Shown: positions 35,718 through 45,502, counted from the stretch's first letter. The stretch is DNA of 64,000 bases from DATIJJ01 sp035478795 (GCA_035478795.1 DATIJJ010000063.1:1-64000), one strand, 5' to 3'. Program-made: numbers and translations. Notes: generated from the sequence alone by a model not told the origin.

Positions 35718-38408
35718 GTGACCACTTCAATCGATACTTTAAAAACCCGCCGCACCTTGACCGTCAATCAGACCGATTATGACTATTTCAGCCTGCCTGC
35801 CGCCGAAAAAGCCGGGTTGACCGGCATTGGCAGCCTCCCCTGTTCGCTTAAAATTTTACTGGAAAATCTCTTGCGCCATGAGGATGGCCAGACCGTGACG
35901 CAGGATGATATTAAAGCATTGGCCGCATGGCTCAAAGCAAAAAAATCTGATCAGGAAATTGCCTATCGTCCGGCACGCGTATTGATGCAGGATTTTACGG
36001 GCGTGCCCGCTGTGGTGGATCTTGCCGCCATGCGGGATGCCATCAAAAAAATGGGCGGGGATCCGGATCGGATCAATCCACTCTCACCGGTTGATCTGGT
36101 GATCGATCATTCTGTGCAAGTGGATGAATATGGGAGTCACGCAGCCCTTCGTATCAATGCGGCATTGGAAATGGAGCGTAACCATGAACGCTATGCATTT
36201 TTACGCTGGGGACAAAAAGCCTTCCAGAATTTCCGCGTGGTCCCGCCTGATACCGGCATCTGCCATCAGGTGAATCTCGAATTTTTAGCAAAAACCGTCT
36301 GGACGGATCAAATCAACGGTAAAAATATAGCGTATCCCGACACACTCGTCGGAACAGACAGCCATACCACGATGATTAATGGTTTGGGCGTCCTCGGTTG
36401 GGGTGTGGGTGGGATTGAAGCGGAAGCGGCGATGTTAGGGCAACCGGTTTCCATGCTGATTCCGGAAGTAGTTGGTGTTAAGTTAACCGGGAAATTGCGA
36501 GAAGGCGTGACTGCAACCGATCTTGTGTTAACACTCACTCAACTGCTTCGCAAAAAAGGAGTGGTTGGAAAATTCGTAGAATATTTTGGAAATGGCTTGC
36601 AAATGTTATCGCTCGCCGATCGCGCAACGATTGCCAACATGGCGCCGGAATATGGTGCAACGTGCGGTTTCTTCCCGATCGACCAGGCCACGATTAATTA
36701 TTTGCGACTGACGGCGCGTGATGAACAATTAATTGCACTGGTCGAAGCGTACGCCAAAGCGCAAGGTCTCTGGCACGATGAACGCTCATCCGATCCTGTT
36801 TTCACCGACACACTCGAACTGGATTTAAGTCAGGTCGAACCGAGTCTCGCCGGTCCCAAACGTCCACAGGATCGCGTCACATTGCCTGAACTACGTGAAA
36901 AATTCGATGGATTATTAACAGAACTCAATCGGGCGCATGATAAAACCAAATCATGGCCGACGAGTGAAAATTATTCCCTGCATCATGGCGATGTGGTCAT
37001 TGCAGCGATCACCAGTTGCACCAATACATCCAATCCAGGCGTTTTGATGGCCGCAGGATTACTCGCCAAAAAAGCCGTGGAAAAAGGGTTGAGGCGCAAG
37101 CCATGGGTAAAATCATCGCTTGCACCCGGTTCGCAAGTGGTCACACGTTATCTGGAAGAAGCCGGATTGCAAAAATATCTCGATGATTTGGGATTTGATC
37201 TCGTCGGTTACGGCTGCACAACTTGCATTGGAAATTCAGGTCCGTTGCCGGATGCCGTGTCAAAAACGGTGATAGACAATGATCTCGTTGTATCAGCGGT
37301 TTTATCAGGCAATCGTAATTTTGAAGGACGCATTCATCCACTCGTGAAGGCAAACTGGCTGGCGTCACCGCCATTGGTGATTGCCTATGCGCTGGCTGGC
37401 ACCACGCAAATTGATTTAACCAAAGAACCGCTGGGACACACGGATGACAACAAACCGGTTTATTTAAAAGATATCTGGCCGGACAATCGGGAAGTGGCGG
37501 AAGCCGTTGCCAAAGTTAACCACAACATGTTTCGTGAACAATACGCGGATGTGTTCACCGGCACACCGGATTGGCAATCGATAAAAACACCGGAGAGTGA
37601 AACATATACCTGGCAGGATCATTCCACTTACATTCAGCATCCACCGTTTTTTGCATCGATGGAGCAAACGCCCGAAAAAATAAACGCTATTCATGGCGCA
37701 ACCATTTTGGCGTTATTAGGTGACAGTATTACGACAGACCATATTTCACCGGCGGGTTCGATTAAAAAGGACAGCCCTGCCGGAAATTATTTATTATCGC
37801 AAAATGTCGCCGTCAATGATTTCAATTCGCTGGGTGCAAGACGCGGGAATCATGAAGTGATGATGCGCGGCACGTTTGCCAATATTCGCATTAAAAATGA
37901 AATGGTGCCGGGTGTAGAAGGCGGTTTTACAAAATATATTCCAACAAATGAAGTCATGTCGATTTATGATGCGGCGATGCATTATCAAAAAAATCACGTG
38001 CCTTTGATTGTGATTGCGGGCAAGGAATATGGAACCGGTTCATCGCGCGACTGGGCTGCGAAAGGGCCCAAATTACTGGGTGTGAATGCAGTGATTGCAG
38101 AAAGTTTTGAGCGTATTCATCGTTCGAATTTAATCGGGATGGGGATCTTGCCGTTGCAATTTATGGATGGCACGACGCGTAAAACGTTACACCTGACAGG
38201 TGATGAAAAAATCGATATCCTCGGATTGGATGAAACCCTCAAACCACGCATGGAAATGAAAGCGATCATTCATCGCAAAGATGGCAGCCAGACAGACATT
38301 CCCGTGTTATGTCGAATTGATACAGCGAATGAAGTGGAATATTATCGACATGGCGGGATTTTGCAGTATGTGTTGCGGGGGATGTTGAAAAAAAAGAATT
38401 CTGACTGA
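35718..38408 (+). CDS. acnA: aconitate hydratase A (GTG start)
   Basis: AcnA interconverts citrate and isocitrate and uses a 4Fe-4S cluster. The 896-residue protein has the substrate and cluster segments DSHTTMINGLGVLGWGVGG, ITSCTNTSNP and GCTTCIGNSGPL with the three cluster cysteines, and the C-terminal swivel domain GKEYGTGSSRDWAAKGP. The start is GTG with AGGGGA about nine bases upstream. Its start is 50 bases from that of hemF, so both promoters must lie in or next to this short gap. Confidence 0.95.
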   Translation: MTTSIDTLKTRRTLTVNQTDYDYFSLPAAEKAGLTGIGSLPCSLKILLENLLRHEDGQTVTQDDIKALAAWLKAKKSDQEIAYRPARVLMQDFTGVPAVVDLAAMRDAIKKMGGDPDRINPLSPVDLVIDHSVQVDEYGSHAALRINAALEMERNHERYAFLRWGQKAFQNFRVVPPDTGICHQVNLEFLAKTVWTDQINGKNIAYPDTLVGTDSHTTMINGLGVLGWGVGGIEAEAAMLGQPVSMLIPEVVGVKLTGKLREGVTATDLVLTLTQLLRKKGVVGKFVEYFGNGLQMLSLADRATIANMAPEYGATCGFFPIDQATINYLRLTARDEQLIALVEAYAKAQGLWHDERSSDPVFTDTLELDLSQVEPSLAGPKRPQDRVTLPELREKFDGLLTELNRAHDKTKSWPTSENYSLHHGDVVIAAITSCTNTSNPGVLMAAGLLAKKAVEKGLRRKPWVKSSLAPGSQVVTRYLEEAGLQKYLDDLGFDLVGYGCTTCIGNSGPLPDAVSKTVIDNDLVVSAVLSGNRNFEGRIHPLVKANWLASPPLVIAYALAGTTQIDLTKEPLGHTDDNKPVYLKDIWPDNREVAEAVAKVNHNMFREQYADVFTGTPDWQSIKTPESETYTWQDHSTYIQHPPFFASMEQTPEKINAIHGATILALLGDSITTDHISPAGSIKKDSPAGNYLLSQNVAVNDFNSLGARRGNHEVMMRGTFANIRIKNEMVPGVEGGFTKYIPTNEVMSIYDAAMHYQKNHVPLIVIAGKEYGTGSSRDWAAKGPKLLGVNAVIAESFERIHRSNLIGMGILPLQFMDGTTRKTLHLTGDEKIDILGLDETLKPRMEMKAIIHRKDGSQTDIPVLCRIDTANEVEYYRHGGILQYVLRGMLKKKNSD

Positions 38409-38447
38409 ATACACATTTTAAAAAATTCATAAAAAGTGAGGACTTGT

Positions 38448-39077
38448 ATGGCAAACACACGAGAACCAAAAGAATTACCTGAACAAAAACAAAATGAGAC
38501 ATTTCAATCTGGCGTGTGCGAAATAGTCTGTCGCGGGGGGCTCGATGAGGGCCGCGGACCTCCTCCCCGACTACTCAGGATAAAGGCTGCACAAGACTAC
38601 ATTAAGGGGAGCCTGGTAAGCATTGTCCCTGCTGTAGAAGTAGAGTTTTATCTAACAGAAACAGGATCTGACAAGACGGTGCTTCGCTTTAGCGTACGCC
38701 TGAAAAAATGCGCTGAATATGATGATCTGTCTAAGAAATTCAAATACATTCAGGATAGCATGGTAGAAAAAATGAAAGATACAACATGCGGTATTCGTAA
38801 ATCACAAGTTTTAGGCCCTTTCCTCAGTGACGACAGTTATATACGTTCAGATAGGGTTATGCCATATTCTCCGGAAAAACAAGTTGTCGAAAATTGCTCC
38901 GCATGCGACACCCACTACCGGGACCACCATCTTTTTTGGAAAGGGAGGGACGCATCTGCTGTTTCATCCTCTTCAACCGTTGAACAATCTGCATCGTCAG
39001 AAATTAAAACAGCACCTGCCCTCCCGCAATCCAGTGAAAATAACTCACAGGAGCGAAGGAGAAGCCGGTCTCCTTAA
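38448..39077 (+). CDS. small hypothetical protein with RS-type tail, 209 aa
   Basis: I do not recognise the family. Residues about 25-130 look globular, with a basic segment RPP-like PPPRLLRIKAAQDYIKGSL and a beta-rich part EVEFYLTETGSDKTVLRFSV. Cysteines in ENCSACDTHYRDHH with nearby histidines could bind a metal. The last 50 residues are Ser-rich and end in QERRRSRSP, resembling arginine-serine tails of eukaryotic splicing factors. GTGAGGA supports the ATG at 38448. It lies 40 bases after acnA and may be read from the same mRNA. It could be an effector; this is inference. Confidence 0.65.
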   Translation: MANTREPKELPEQKQNETFQSGVCEIVCRGGLDEGRGPPPRLLRIKAAQDYIKGSLVSIVPAVEVEFYLTETGSDKTVLRFSVRLKKCAEYDDLSKKFKYIQDSMVEKMKDTTCGIRKSQVLGPFLSDDSYIRSDRVMPYSPEKQVVENCSACDTHYRDHHLFWKGRDASAVSSSSTVEQSASSEIKTAPALPQSSENNSQERRRSRSP

Positions 39078-39143
39078 GCAGACAGAGGCCGAGAGCCATG
39101 AAAAGCGGGCGTTGTGCAAATGATGGGATCGTGTGCTAATAGA

Positions 39144-39340
39144 CGTTCCCCCCTTCCTTTCCTTCCCCCACAAAACGGGGGGAAGGGACCCGAAGATTAA
39201 GAATTTTTTAAATAATTACCCTATCATTTCTGTCAACAGTTGAAATAACAAGTAGAAAACAATAGATGATTACCCTGATTACCTCAAGCCGCGGGTCCCT
39301 TCCCCCCGTTTTGTGGGGGAAGGAAAGGAAGGGGGGAACG
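39144..39340. repeat. perfect 48-bp inverted repeat with ~100-bp centre
   Basis: Arms 39144-39191 and 39293-39340 are exact reverse complements over 48 bases, with weaker pairing continuing outward to about 39131 and 39354 (gtgtgcta on both sides). The arms are strongly C-rich then G-rich. The centre is AT-rich and has no open reading frame of note. The whole fills most of the gap 39078-39368. It looks like a small non-autonomous element or a very long hairpin; I know no family for it. Confidence 0.85.
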
Positions 39341-39368
39341 CCAGATAGCACACAGACAAAAACGGGCA

Positions 39369-40154
39369 TCACCAAGGCTTCCCAAATAACTTCCCCTTTA
39401 TTTTATGAATTACACGACGAATTTTTTGTTCCGGGCGCGGTCTGATGAGTGGATTATGCAGCGGGAACGAGGCATCATGAAAATAGTCATTCGTCTGCGG
39501 CGATTGTTTTGAAAAATAATAATTAAAAATACAACGCCTCTCGCCATCACACAAAACAGGATTGACCGCATGCCAGGATGTCTGGTTGGTTTCCATCACC
39601 AACAGACGATTAAAAAGACTTGGGATAATCATGCGGTTTTCAATTGCAGTATCCCATAGTTCATAATTTCCACCGTTTTCAAGCGCCCACCCGGGTGTCA
39701 CATAATAAAGTGTATTCAACACCCGATAAAATTTTTTATCAATATCATGCGAGTGATCAATGTGTGGATTAATATAACCACCCTTCAACATCATGCTCGC
39801 GCCACCTGCAATGCGTGAGGTATCCGGCATCTGATCTGGAATTTCTGTAATACTTTCCATCATGGAAATAACAGTTGGATGCGAAATGGCATGATGAAAA
39901 TCTTGCAATAAATCGGATGTATTTTTAATGTGACTGTATTTTAATTTTAATTCACCGCCAATTTTCAAAAGTCGCATTTCATTTTTTTTCGGAAATGCAG
40001 CATGGATCTTTTCAGCGATTTCAAGCGGCAATAAATTATCCAGAATAAAATGACGCGCGACCGGAATGGCATGTTTCGAGAAAAACTGGTTTTTTAAATT
40101 TTCCTTGCATTCAGTCAGACGTTGCACAATCAGGTTAACTAATTGATCTTGCAT
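39369..40154 (-). CDS. 2-oxoglutarate/Fe(II)-dependent oxygenase
   Basis: The 261-residue protein has the iron-binding facial triad of this superfamily: HxD in GYINPHIDHSH near residue 135, the distal His in TNQTSWHAVNPV, and the 2-oxoglutarate arginine in GERRCIFNYYFS. The double-stranded beta-helix core spans about 110-225 and a basic C-terminal tail follows (KIRRVIHKIKGKLFGKPW). The substrate is unknown; prolyl-hydroxylase-like and cell-surface-sugar-modifying relatives exist. AAGGAG eight bases upstream supports the ATG at 40154. It stands alone between two inverted-repeat regions. Confidence 0.82.
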   Translation of the reverse strand: MQDQLVNLIVQRLTECKENLKNQFFSKHAIPVARHFILDNLLPLEIAEKIHAAFPKKNEMRLLKIGGELKLKYSHIKNTSDLLQDFHHAISHPTVISMMESITEIPDQMPDTSRIAGGASMMLKGGYINPHIDHSHDIDKKFYRVLNTLYYVTPGWALENGGNYELWDTAIENRMIIPSLFNRLLVMETNQTSWHAVNPVLCDGERRCIFNYYFSKQSPQTNDYFHDASFPLHNPLIRPRPEQKIRRVIHKIKGKLFGKPW

Positions 40155-40210
40155 GCTCACAACTCCTTTTCAAATTAACCTGAAACAGGTGCATAAAACA
40201 GGCCTCTATC

Positions 40211-40327
40211 CGTGCGTCATCCCGCGACGCTCCTTAAGCGGGACCCAGCGCCTTTAAAAGCATTTTAAAAAAAATCAATGAAAAAAGGCGCTGGGTCCCG
40301 TCTAAAAACATGACGGGATGACGCACG
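40211..40327. repeat. REP-like inverted repeat downstream of cysS
   Basis: Arms 40211-40255 and 40285-40327 pair over cgtgcgtcatcccg at the outside and cgggacccagcgcctt at the inside, with a mismatched middle. The loop is AT-rich. One arm recurs at 30905-30945. Coming 30 bases after the cysS stop, it may protect or end the long sdhE-cysS transcript. Confidence 0.8.
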
Positions 40328-40358
40328 GGTGAAGAAAAATTCGAATAATCATCTCCGA

Positions 40359-41735
40359 TTATCCCTGCTTCCAGCTCGTTCCCGACGCCCCATCCTCCAG
40401 CACAATCGACATATCCGATAATGCCTTGCGTATACGATCCGCTTCCGCCCAATTTTTTTCTGCACGCGCTTCATTACGCGCAAGAATGAGCGATTCAATT
40501 TTGGCAACGTCAAGCTGGTCATTTCCGCCTTGAAAAAAACTATCCGGATTATCTTGCAAAATACCTAACACACCGCCTAATTTCTTTAATAATAATCCAT
40601 GACGCGCTGCGAGCAACTCATCTTTTTCACGTAATCGTTGAATTTCATGCGCCAATTCAAATAACACAGATAATGCGATCGGTGTATTGAAATCATCATC
40701 CATCGCATCAATAAATTTTTTCTCATGTTCTGAATCCACCAGCTCATCCATCGTCCCGGGCAAATCACGCAACGCCGTGTAAAAACGCTCAAGCGAATTA
40801 CGCGCCTGATGCAATAATTCTTTTGAAAAATGCAACGGACTTCGATAATGCCCTGAAATGAGCAAATAACGCAACGTCTCCGGTGAATGTTCATTTAAAA
40901 TATCGCGGATCGTGAAAAAATTACCGAGCGACTTCGACATTTTTTCTTTATCAATTTGTAAATAACCCGCATGCAGCCAGTAATTTACAAACTTTTCGCC
41001 GGTCGCCGCTTCCGATTGCGCCATTTCGTTTTCATGATGTGGAAAAATAAGATCCTTGCCGCCACCATGTATATCAAACGTCGCGCCTAACATTCGGGTC
41101 GACATTGCAGAACATTCAATGTGCCAGCCTGGACGCCCCAAACCCCAGGGAGATGCCCAGGAAGGCTCACCCGGTTTTGCCATTTTCCACAATACAAAAT
41201 CCAGTGGATCCCGTTTGATGTCAGAAATATCCACTCGCGCACCACTTTCCAGTTCATCAATATTGCGATGCGATAAACAACCATACGGTTTAAAATGACG
41301 AACGTCATAATACACATCACCATTTTCTGCAACATAGGCATAACCATTTGCAATCAGTTTTTCAATCATCGCAATAATATGTGGAATAAATTCCGTCGCG
41401 CGCGGCTCATGCGTCGGCATCAATAAATTCAGGCGTTTCATGTCTTCACGAAAGGCTTCCGTAAACCGTTCAACAATGACATCAAACGCTTCGTGATTTT
41501 CATTCGCACGCTGGATAATCTTGTCATCAATATCCGTAATATTTCGCACATACGTAACATCATATCCACGAAATTGTAAATAACGGACAATCCCGTCAAA
41601 TGCAATAAAACTGCGTGCATTCCCGATATGACAAAAATCATAAACCGTCGGGCCACAAACATACATTTTCACCTTGCCGGGTGTCAGTGGTTTAAATGCT
41701 TCTTTTTGTTGTGTCAGGCTGTTATAAATCTTCAT
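40359..41735 (-). CDS. cysS: cysteinyl-tRNA synthetase
   Basis: CysRS charges tRNA-Cys, whose gene is also in this window. The 458-residue class I enzyme has MYVCGPTVYD, the HIGH variant CHIGNARSF, the zinc/substrate segments WHIECSAMS and FPHHENEMAQSEA, and the KMSKS loop KEKMSKSLGNF. The ATG at 41735 is chosen because family members begin with MKIYNSL; it lies four bases after the gltX stop. It is the last gene of the long minus-strand run. Confidence 0.96.
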   Translation of the reverse strand: MKIYNSLTQQKEAFKPLTPGKVKMYVCGPTVYDFCHIGNARSFIAFDGIVRYLQFRGYDVTYVRNITDIDDKIIQRANENHEAFDVIVERFTEAFREDMKRLNLLMPTHEPRATEFIPHIIAMIEKLIANGYAYVAENGDVYYDVRHFKPYGCLSHRNIDELESGARVDISDIKRDPLDFVLWKMAKPGEPSWASPWGLGRPGWHIECSAMSTRMLGATFDIHGGGKDLIFPHHENEMAQSEAATGEKFVNYWLHAGYLQIDKEKMSKSLGNFFTIRDILNEHSPETLRYLLISGHYRSPLHFSKELLHQARNSLERFYTALRDLPGTMDELVDSEHEKKFIDAMDDDFNTPIALSVLFELAHEIQRLREKDELLAARHGLLLKKLGGVLGILQDNPDSFFQGGNDQLDVAKIESLILARNEARAEKNWAEADRIRKALSDMSIVLEDGASGTSWKQG

Positions 41736-41739
41736 CCTG

Positions 41740-43152
41740 TCAATTCCTTTTTGCCCGTTTTTGTGCCTCTTCAAAATGGTGAATTATTTTTTCAGAGCCG
41801 AGAAGCGATGCAATGTGTATCAACTCAGGCCCATTTTGTTCACCCGTCAAGGCAATGCGCAATGGCATAAATAATTTTTTACCGGAAACATTTAGTTTTG
41901 TTTTAAGCTCATCCGCTATTTTTTTAATATCAACGCCATGTTGTTTTGCAAGCAAAGCGGCTTCTACAAAAAAATCTTCTCCCGATTCCTGCAAAATAGC
42001 GATATTATCCTGCGTGAATTGGGGTTCTGCCCCAAAAAAGATAGCAGCCCAGGCATTTGCTTCGTGCGGGAATAAAATATTTTTTCGCATGACTTCAGCA
42101 AACAGATCTTTTTTGTCCGCCGGTACTTTTTCGAGAATTTCATCACCGAGCCAGGCAAAAGTCGCTGCATGATCCAATGCCATCACCGCTTCCTTTTGCC
42201 AATGCAATAATTGATTTCGATCAAAACGGGCAGGCGCGCGACTTATTTTTTCCATTTTAAAATTTTCTGCAAGCTCGTTAAAAGACATGAGATCAAGGCG
42301 CTCGTATGTATGACTCAAGCGCGATAAATAATTGATGACAGCTTTTGGCAAATAACCTTCCCGACTCAAATCATTTAAACTGAAACTGCCTTCGCGTTTG
42401 GATAACTTCGCCGCATCGTCACTCAAAATCAGTGATAAATGCGCATACTGCGGCGTGGGTAAATTGAGTGCCTGCAAGATCATCAATTGCCGCGGTGTGT
42501 TGGCCAGATGATCTTCGCCGCGTATCGCGTGCGTCACCTTCATGAGAGAATCATCAATCGCATTGCTAAACATGAACGAGGCGGTTCCCTGCGCCCGACG
42601 AATAATAAAATCCCCAATGTCTGCGCCTTTAAATTTTTGTACGCCTTTGACGAGATCGACAAATTCAATCGTCACATTGTCAGGCACATGAAAACGTAAT
42701 GCAGCCGGTTTACCTTCTGCAATTCGTTTCTGAATTTCATCCTGCGTGAGCTTTCGGCATGTACCGGGATAACGCGGCGCCTGTCCGCGCGACAGTTGAA
42801 TTTTACGATTGAGCGCCAGTTCCTGATCCGTACAAAAACAGGGGTACACCAACCCTTTTTTTTCAAGCGCCTGATAATGTTCTTCATAAATCGCATGACG
42901 CCCGGATTGACAATACGGTTGATAAGGCCCGCCGATATCGGGCCCTTCCTGCCAGTTGACACCCAGCCAATGTAAATCGTCCTGCAACATTTTTATGTAT
43001 TTCTGTTCTGAGCGTACCTGATCCGTGTCTTCAATACGTAAAATAAAAACACCCTTTTCTTTCACCGCATATAATGCGCTGAATAACGCAGCACGCGCAT
43101 TACCCAGATGCAACATCCCGGTCGGGCTTGGGGAAAATCGTGTTCTTACCAT
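41740..43152 (-). CDS. gltX: glutamyl-tRNA synthetase
   Basis: The 470-residue class I enzyme has the HIGH-type motif SPSPTGMLHLGNARAA at its start, the RIEDTD segment, HAIRGEDHLANTPRQ and the KMSKS variant AAKLSKREGSFSL. Cysteines in YPCFCTDQEL and PGTCRKL may hold zinc. It probably charges tRNA-Glu; whether it also misacylates tRNA-Gln cannot be decided here. Its start overlaps the end of pdxJ by seven bases, an unusual partner for that gene. Confidence 0.94.
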   Translation of the reverse strand: MVRTRFSPSPTGMLHLGNARAALFSALYAVKEKGVFILRIEDTDQVRSEQKYIKMLQDDLHWLGVNWQEGPDIGGPYQPYCQSGRHAIYEEHYQALEKKGLVYPCFCTDQELALNRKIQLSRGQAPRYPGTCRKLTQDEIQKRIAEGKPAALRFHVPDNVTIEFVDLVKGVQKFKGADIGDFIIRRAQGTASFMFSNAIDDSLMKVTHAIRGEDHLANTPRQLMILQALNLPTPQYAHLSLILSDDAAKLSKREGSFSLNDLSREGYLPKAVINYLSRLSHTYERLDLMSFNELAENFKMEKISRAPARFDRNQLLHWQKEAVMALDHAATFAWLGDEILEKVPADKKDLFAEVMRKNILFPHEANAWAAIFFGAEPQFTQDNIAILQESGEDFFVEAALLAKQHGVDIKKIADELKTKLNVSGKKLFMPLRIALTGEQNGPELIHIASLLGSEKIIHHFEEAQKRAKRN

Positions 43153-43895
43153 GACTGCCCCCTTGCTTCAGTCATCAGGCGTTTCATCTCACGCACGGCA
43201 TTTTCCAATCCCATAAAAAAAGCACGGGCCATGATGCCGTGACCAATGTTTAATTCATTAATTTTTGGAATGCGCGCGATCGCTTGCGTATTTTGATAAT
43301 TCAATCCATGACCCGCATTGACCACGAGACCCGCCTGATCAGCAAATATCACAGCATCAATAATGCGTTGTAATTCTGCATCTTGTGCTTCACGCGTTTT
43401 CGCATCGGCATAGGCACCCGTGTGAATTTCAATGGTCGGCGCCTTGCAACGAAGGGCTGCTTCAATCTGTTGAATATCCGGATCAATAAATAATGAAACA
43501 TCGATACCGGCATTTGCCATACGCGTGCATGCATCACGAATGTGTGATTCATCCAAAACAACATTCAAGCCACCTTCTGTCGTTAATTCTTCGCGTTTTT
43601 CAGGCACAAAACAGCAATGCACCGGTTTGATTTTTTCAGCCATCGCAAGCATGTTATCCGTCACAGCCATTTCGAGATTTAAACGTGTCAACACGATTTG
43701 TTGAATCATTTCGACATCGCGTTCCTGAATATGACGACGATCTTCGCGAAGATGCACCGTAATACCATCTGCACCGCCATTTTCCGCTGCATAAACCGCT
43801 TCAACCGGATCGGGATAACGCGTCAGACGCGCCTGTCTTAGCGTTGCAATATGATCGACATTCACGCCCAGTAAAATGGGTTTGTCTGTTTTCAT
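43146..43895 (-). CDS. pdxJ: pyridoxine 5'-phosphate synthase
   Basis: PdxJ condenses deoxyxylulose phosphate with the PdxA product to make pyridoxine phosphate. The 249-residue TIM barrel has LLGVNVDHIATLRQAR, GADGITVHLREDRRHIQERD and VNAGHGLNYQN, which hold the catalytic Glu/His residues. AGGAGT precedes the ATG, which overlaps the recO stop by four bases. The recO-pdxJ order is the usual one. Confidence 0.96.
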   Translation of the reverse strand: MKTDKPILLGVNVDHIATLRQARLTRYPDPVEAVYAAENGGADGITVHLREDRRHIQERDVEMIQQIVLTRLNLEMAVTDNMLAMAEKIKPVHCCFVPEKREELTTEGGLNVVLDESHIRDACTRMANAGIDVSLFIDPDIQQIEAALRCKAPTIEIHTGAYADAKTREAQDAELQRIIDAVIFADQAGLVVNAGHGLNYQNTQAIARIPKINELNIGHGIMARAFFMGLENAVREMKRLMTEARGQSW

Positions 43896-44605
43896 TCTGT
43901 TGTGACTCCTGTAAACAATTTTCGGCTTTGCAAAGGTTTAGGCCCCAGCAAAACACCCAATGCTATTCTCATTAATCGCTTCACATCGCGCAAGATTTCT
44001 TCATCATCGAGATTGCCAGAAGCGAGTGCCAGTAAGCTGTTTCCACTAAAAAGGGTATTTGAAACATCCGACTCACCTTCAACCAGTTCAAATCCCTGTT
44101 CCGGATAAAACCGATAGGTTCGGCCACCCAGAAAGGCTTTTCTATCGGGAATGGAATGGTGAAGCTGCAATCCATAACCCAGCGCATCCAGCAGTTTTTT
44201 CTCAAATAATCGCAAGTGTTTTTGTTGTAATGGGGTTCGCCCCAATTCTAACAAGGTATCCTGATAAATGGTATAAAGTTCAGGATGCGGGTCCTGTTTT
44301 TGCAAGAGCCGCATGAGCAGTTCATTCAAATAAAACCCGCCGAGCAGACTGTCTTCCCGCAAGGCAATCGGGATTCCCCGGGGCTCGACTGTTTGAAGCG
44401 TCAAAAGCTCCGTTCGCCCTTGAAAAGACAAGAGCAGAGGATAAAATGGCTGGAGCAAGGGGCGTATTTTAGAACGATTTTTACGAACGCCTCTGGCAAT
44501 CAGGCTGACACGGCCATGATCACGGGTGAACACATCGAGTAATAAACTCGTCTCCCGATACGGTCTGTGATGCAGAATAAAAGCAGGTTGCAAGGATAGT
44601 CGCAT
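43892..44605 (-). CDS. recO: DNA repair protein RecO
   Basis: RecO works with RecR to load RecA on SSB-coated single strands. The 237-residue protein starts with the OB-fold part PAFILHHRPYRETSLLLDVFTRDHGRVSLIARGVRK and continues with the helical domain including GGFYLNELLMRLL and FEKKLLDALGYG. There is no zinc-finger cysteine set, as in many gammaproteobacterial RecO proteins. It directly abuts era with no spacer. Confidence 0.94.
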   Translation of the reverse strand: MRLSLQPAFILHHRPYRETSLLLDVFTRDHGRVSLIARGVRKNRSKIRPLLQPFYPLLLSFQGRTELLTLQTVEPRGIPIALREDSLLGGFYLNELLMRLLQKQDPHPELYTIYQDTLLELGRTPLQQKHLRLFEKKLLDALGYGLQLHHSIPDRKAFLGGRTYRFYPEQGFELVEGESDVSNTLFSGNSLLALASGNLDDEEILRDVKRLMRIALGVLLGPKPLQSRKLFTGVTTE

Positions 44606-45502
44606 CTACCCTCCTTCAAACCCCAGACTCCCCAGGGCTTTTTCATCATCTGTCCAGTCACTTTTGACTTTCACCCAAAGTCGCAGAAACACTTTTTTCT
44701 CAAGTAATTTAACAATGTCCTTGCGAGCGGCCGTTCCAATATTTTTTAATCGCTCACCGTTTTTACCGATCACAATAGGCTTTTGCCCTTCCCGCTCAAC
44801 CCAGATAATCGCGCTGATTTCAACGAGCTTGCCTTCTTCTTTCATCGATTCCACCACAACCGTCGTGCTGTAAGGCAATTCCTGTTCGGTCGCACGAATC
44901 ACTTTTTCACGGATAATTTCACCCACCTGAAAACGCTCATTTTTATCGGTGATTTGTTCATCCGGAAAAAGATGCGGACCTTCCGGCATCATGTTGAGGA
45001 GCGTTTTTTGAAGCGATTCAAGATTTTCCTTTCGTTTTGCAGAAATCGGAATAATATGCGCGAAATGGTATTTTGCGCTGTATTTTTCAATCAATGGCAG
45101 AATATCTTTTTTATCATTCAGCTTGTCAATTTTATTGATCGCAAGAATCACCGGCACATTCGCATCCATCACTTTTTTCAAAACCAGTTCATCATCTGAC
45201 AGAAAGCGTGTCGCTTCAATGATAAAGACAATCACATCTGCATCGAGAATCACCGCGTTCGCCAGACGATTCATGTAACGATTCATCGCGCGTTTTTCGG
45301 CATCATGCAATCCGGGTGTGTCGATATAAACAATTTGCGTCTCACCCGTTGTCTTGATCCCCAAAATCTGGTTTCGGGTCGTTTGGGGTTTGGGTGAAAT
45401 GATACTGATTTTTTTGCCGATCAGCGCATTCAGTAATGTTGACTTGCCCACATTCGGCCGCCCGACAATCGCCACAAAACCGCATTTTGAAGTCGTACTC
45501 AT
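44606..45502 (-). CDS. era: GTPase Era
   Basis: Era binds the 3' end of 16S rRNA during 30S assembly. The 298-residue protein has G1 GRPNVGKSTLLN, G3 DTPGLH, G4 NKIDK, and a C-terminal KH domain with IGKNGERLKNIGTAARKDI. Its ATG overlaps the rnc stop by four bases, keeping the normal rnc-era pairing. Confidence 0.96.
   Translation of the reverse strand: MSTTSKCGFVAIVGRPNVGKSTLLNALIGKKISIISPKPQTTRNQILGIKTTGETQIVYIDTPGLHDAEKRAMNRYMNRLANAVILDADVIVFIIEATRFLSDDELVLKKVMDANVPVILAINKIDKLNDKKDILPLIEKYSAKYHFAHIIPISAKRKENLESLQKTLLNMMPEGPHLFPDEQITDKNERFQVGEIIREKVIRATEQELPYSTTVVVESMKEEGKLVEISAIIWVEREGQKPIVIGKNGERLKNIGTAARKDIVKLLEKKVFLRLWVKVKSDWTDDEKALGSLGFEGG

Noticed and set aside
41813..42172. Plus-strand 119-codon frame opposite gltX
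   Set aside because: It is antisense to the conserved C-terminal half of gltX, without ribosome binding site or family resemblance.
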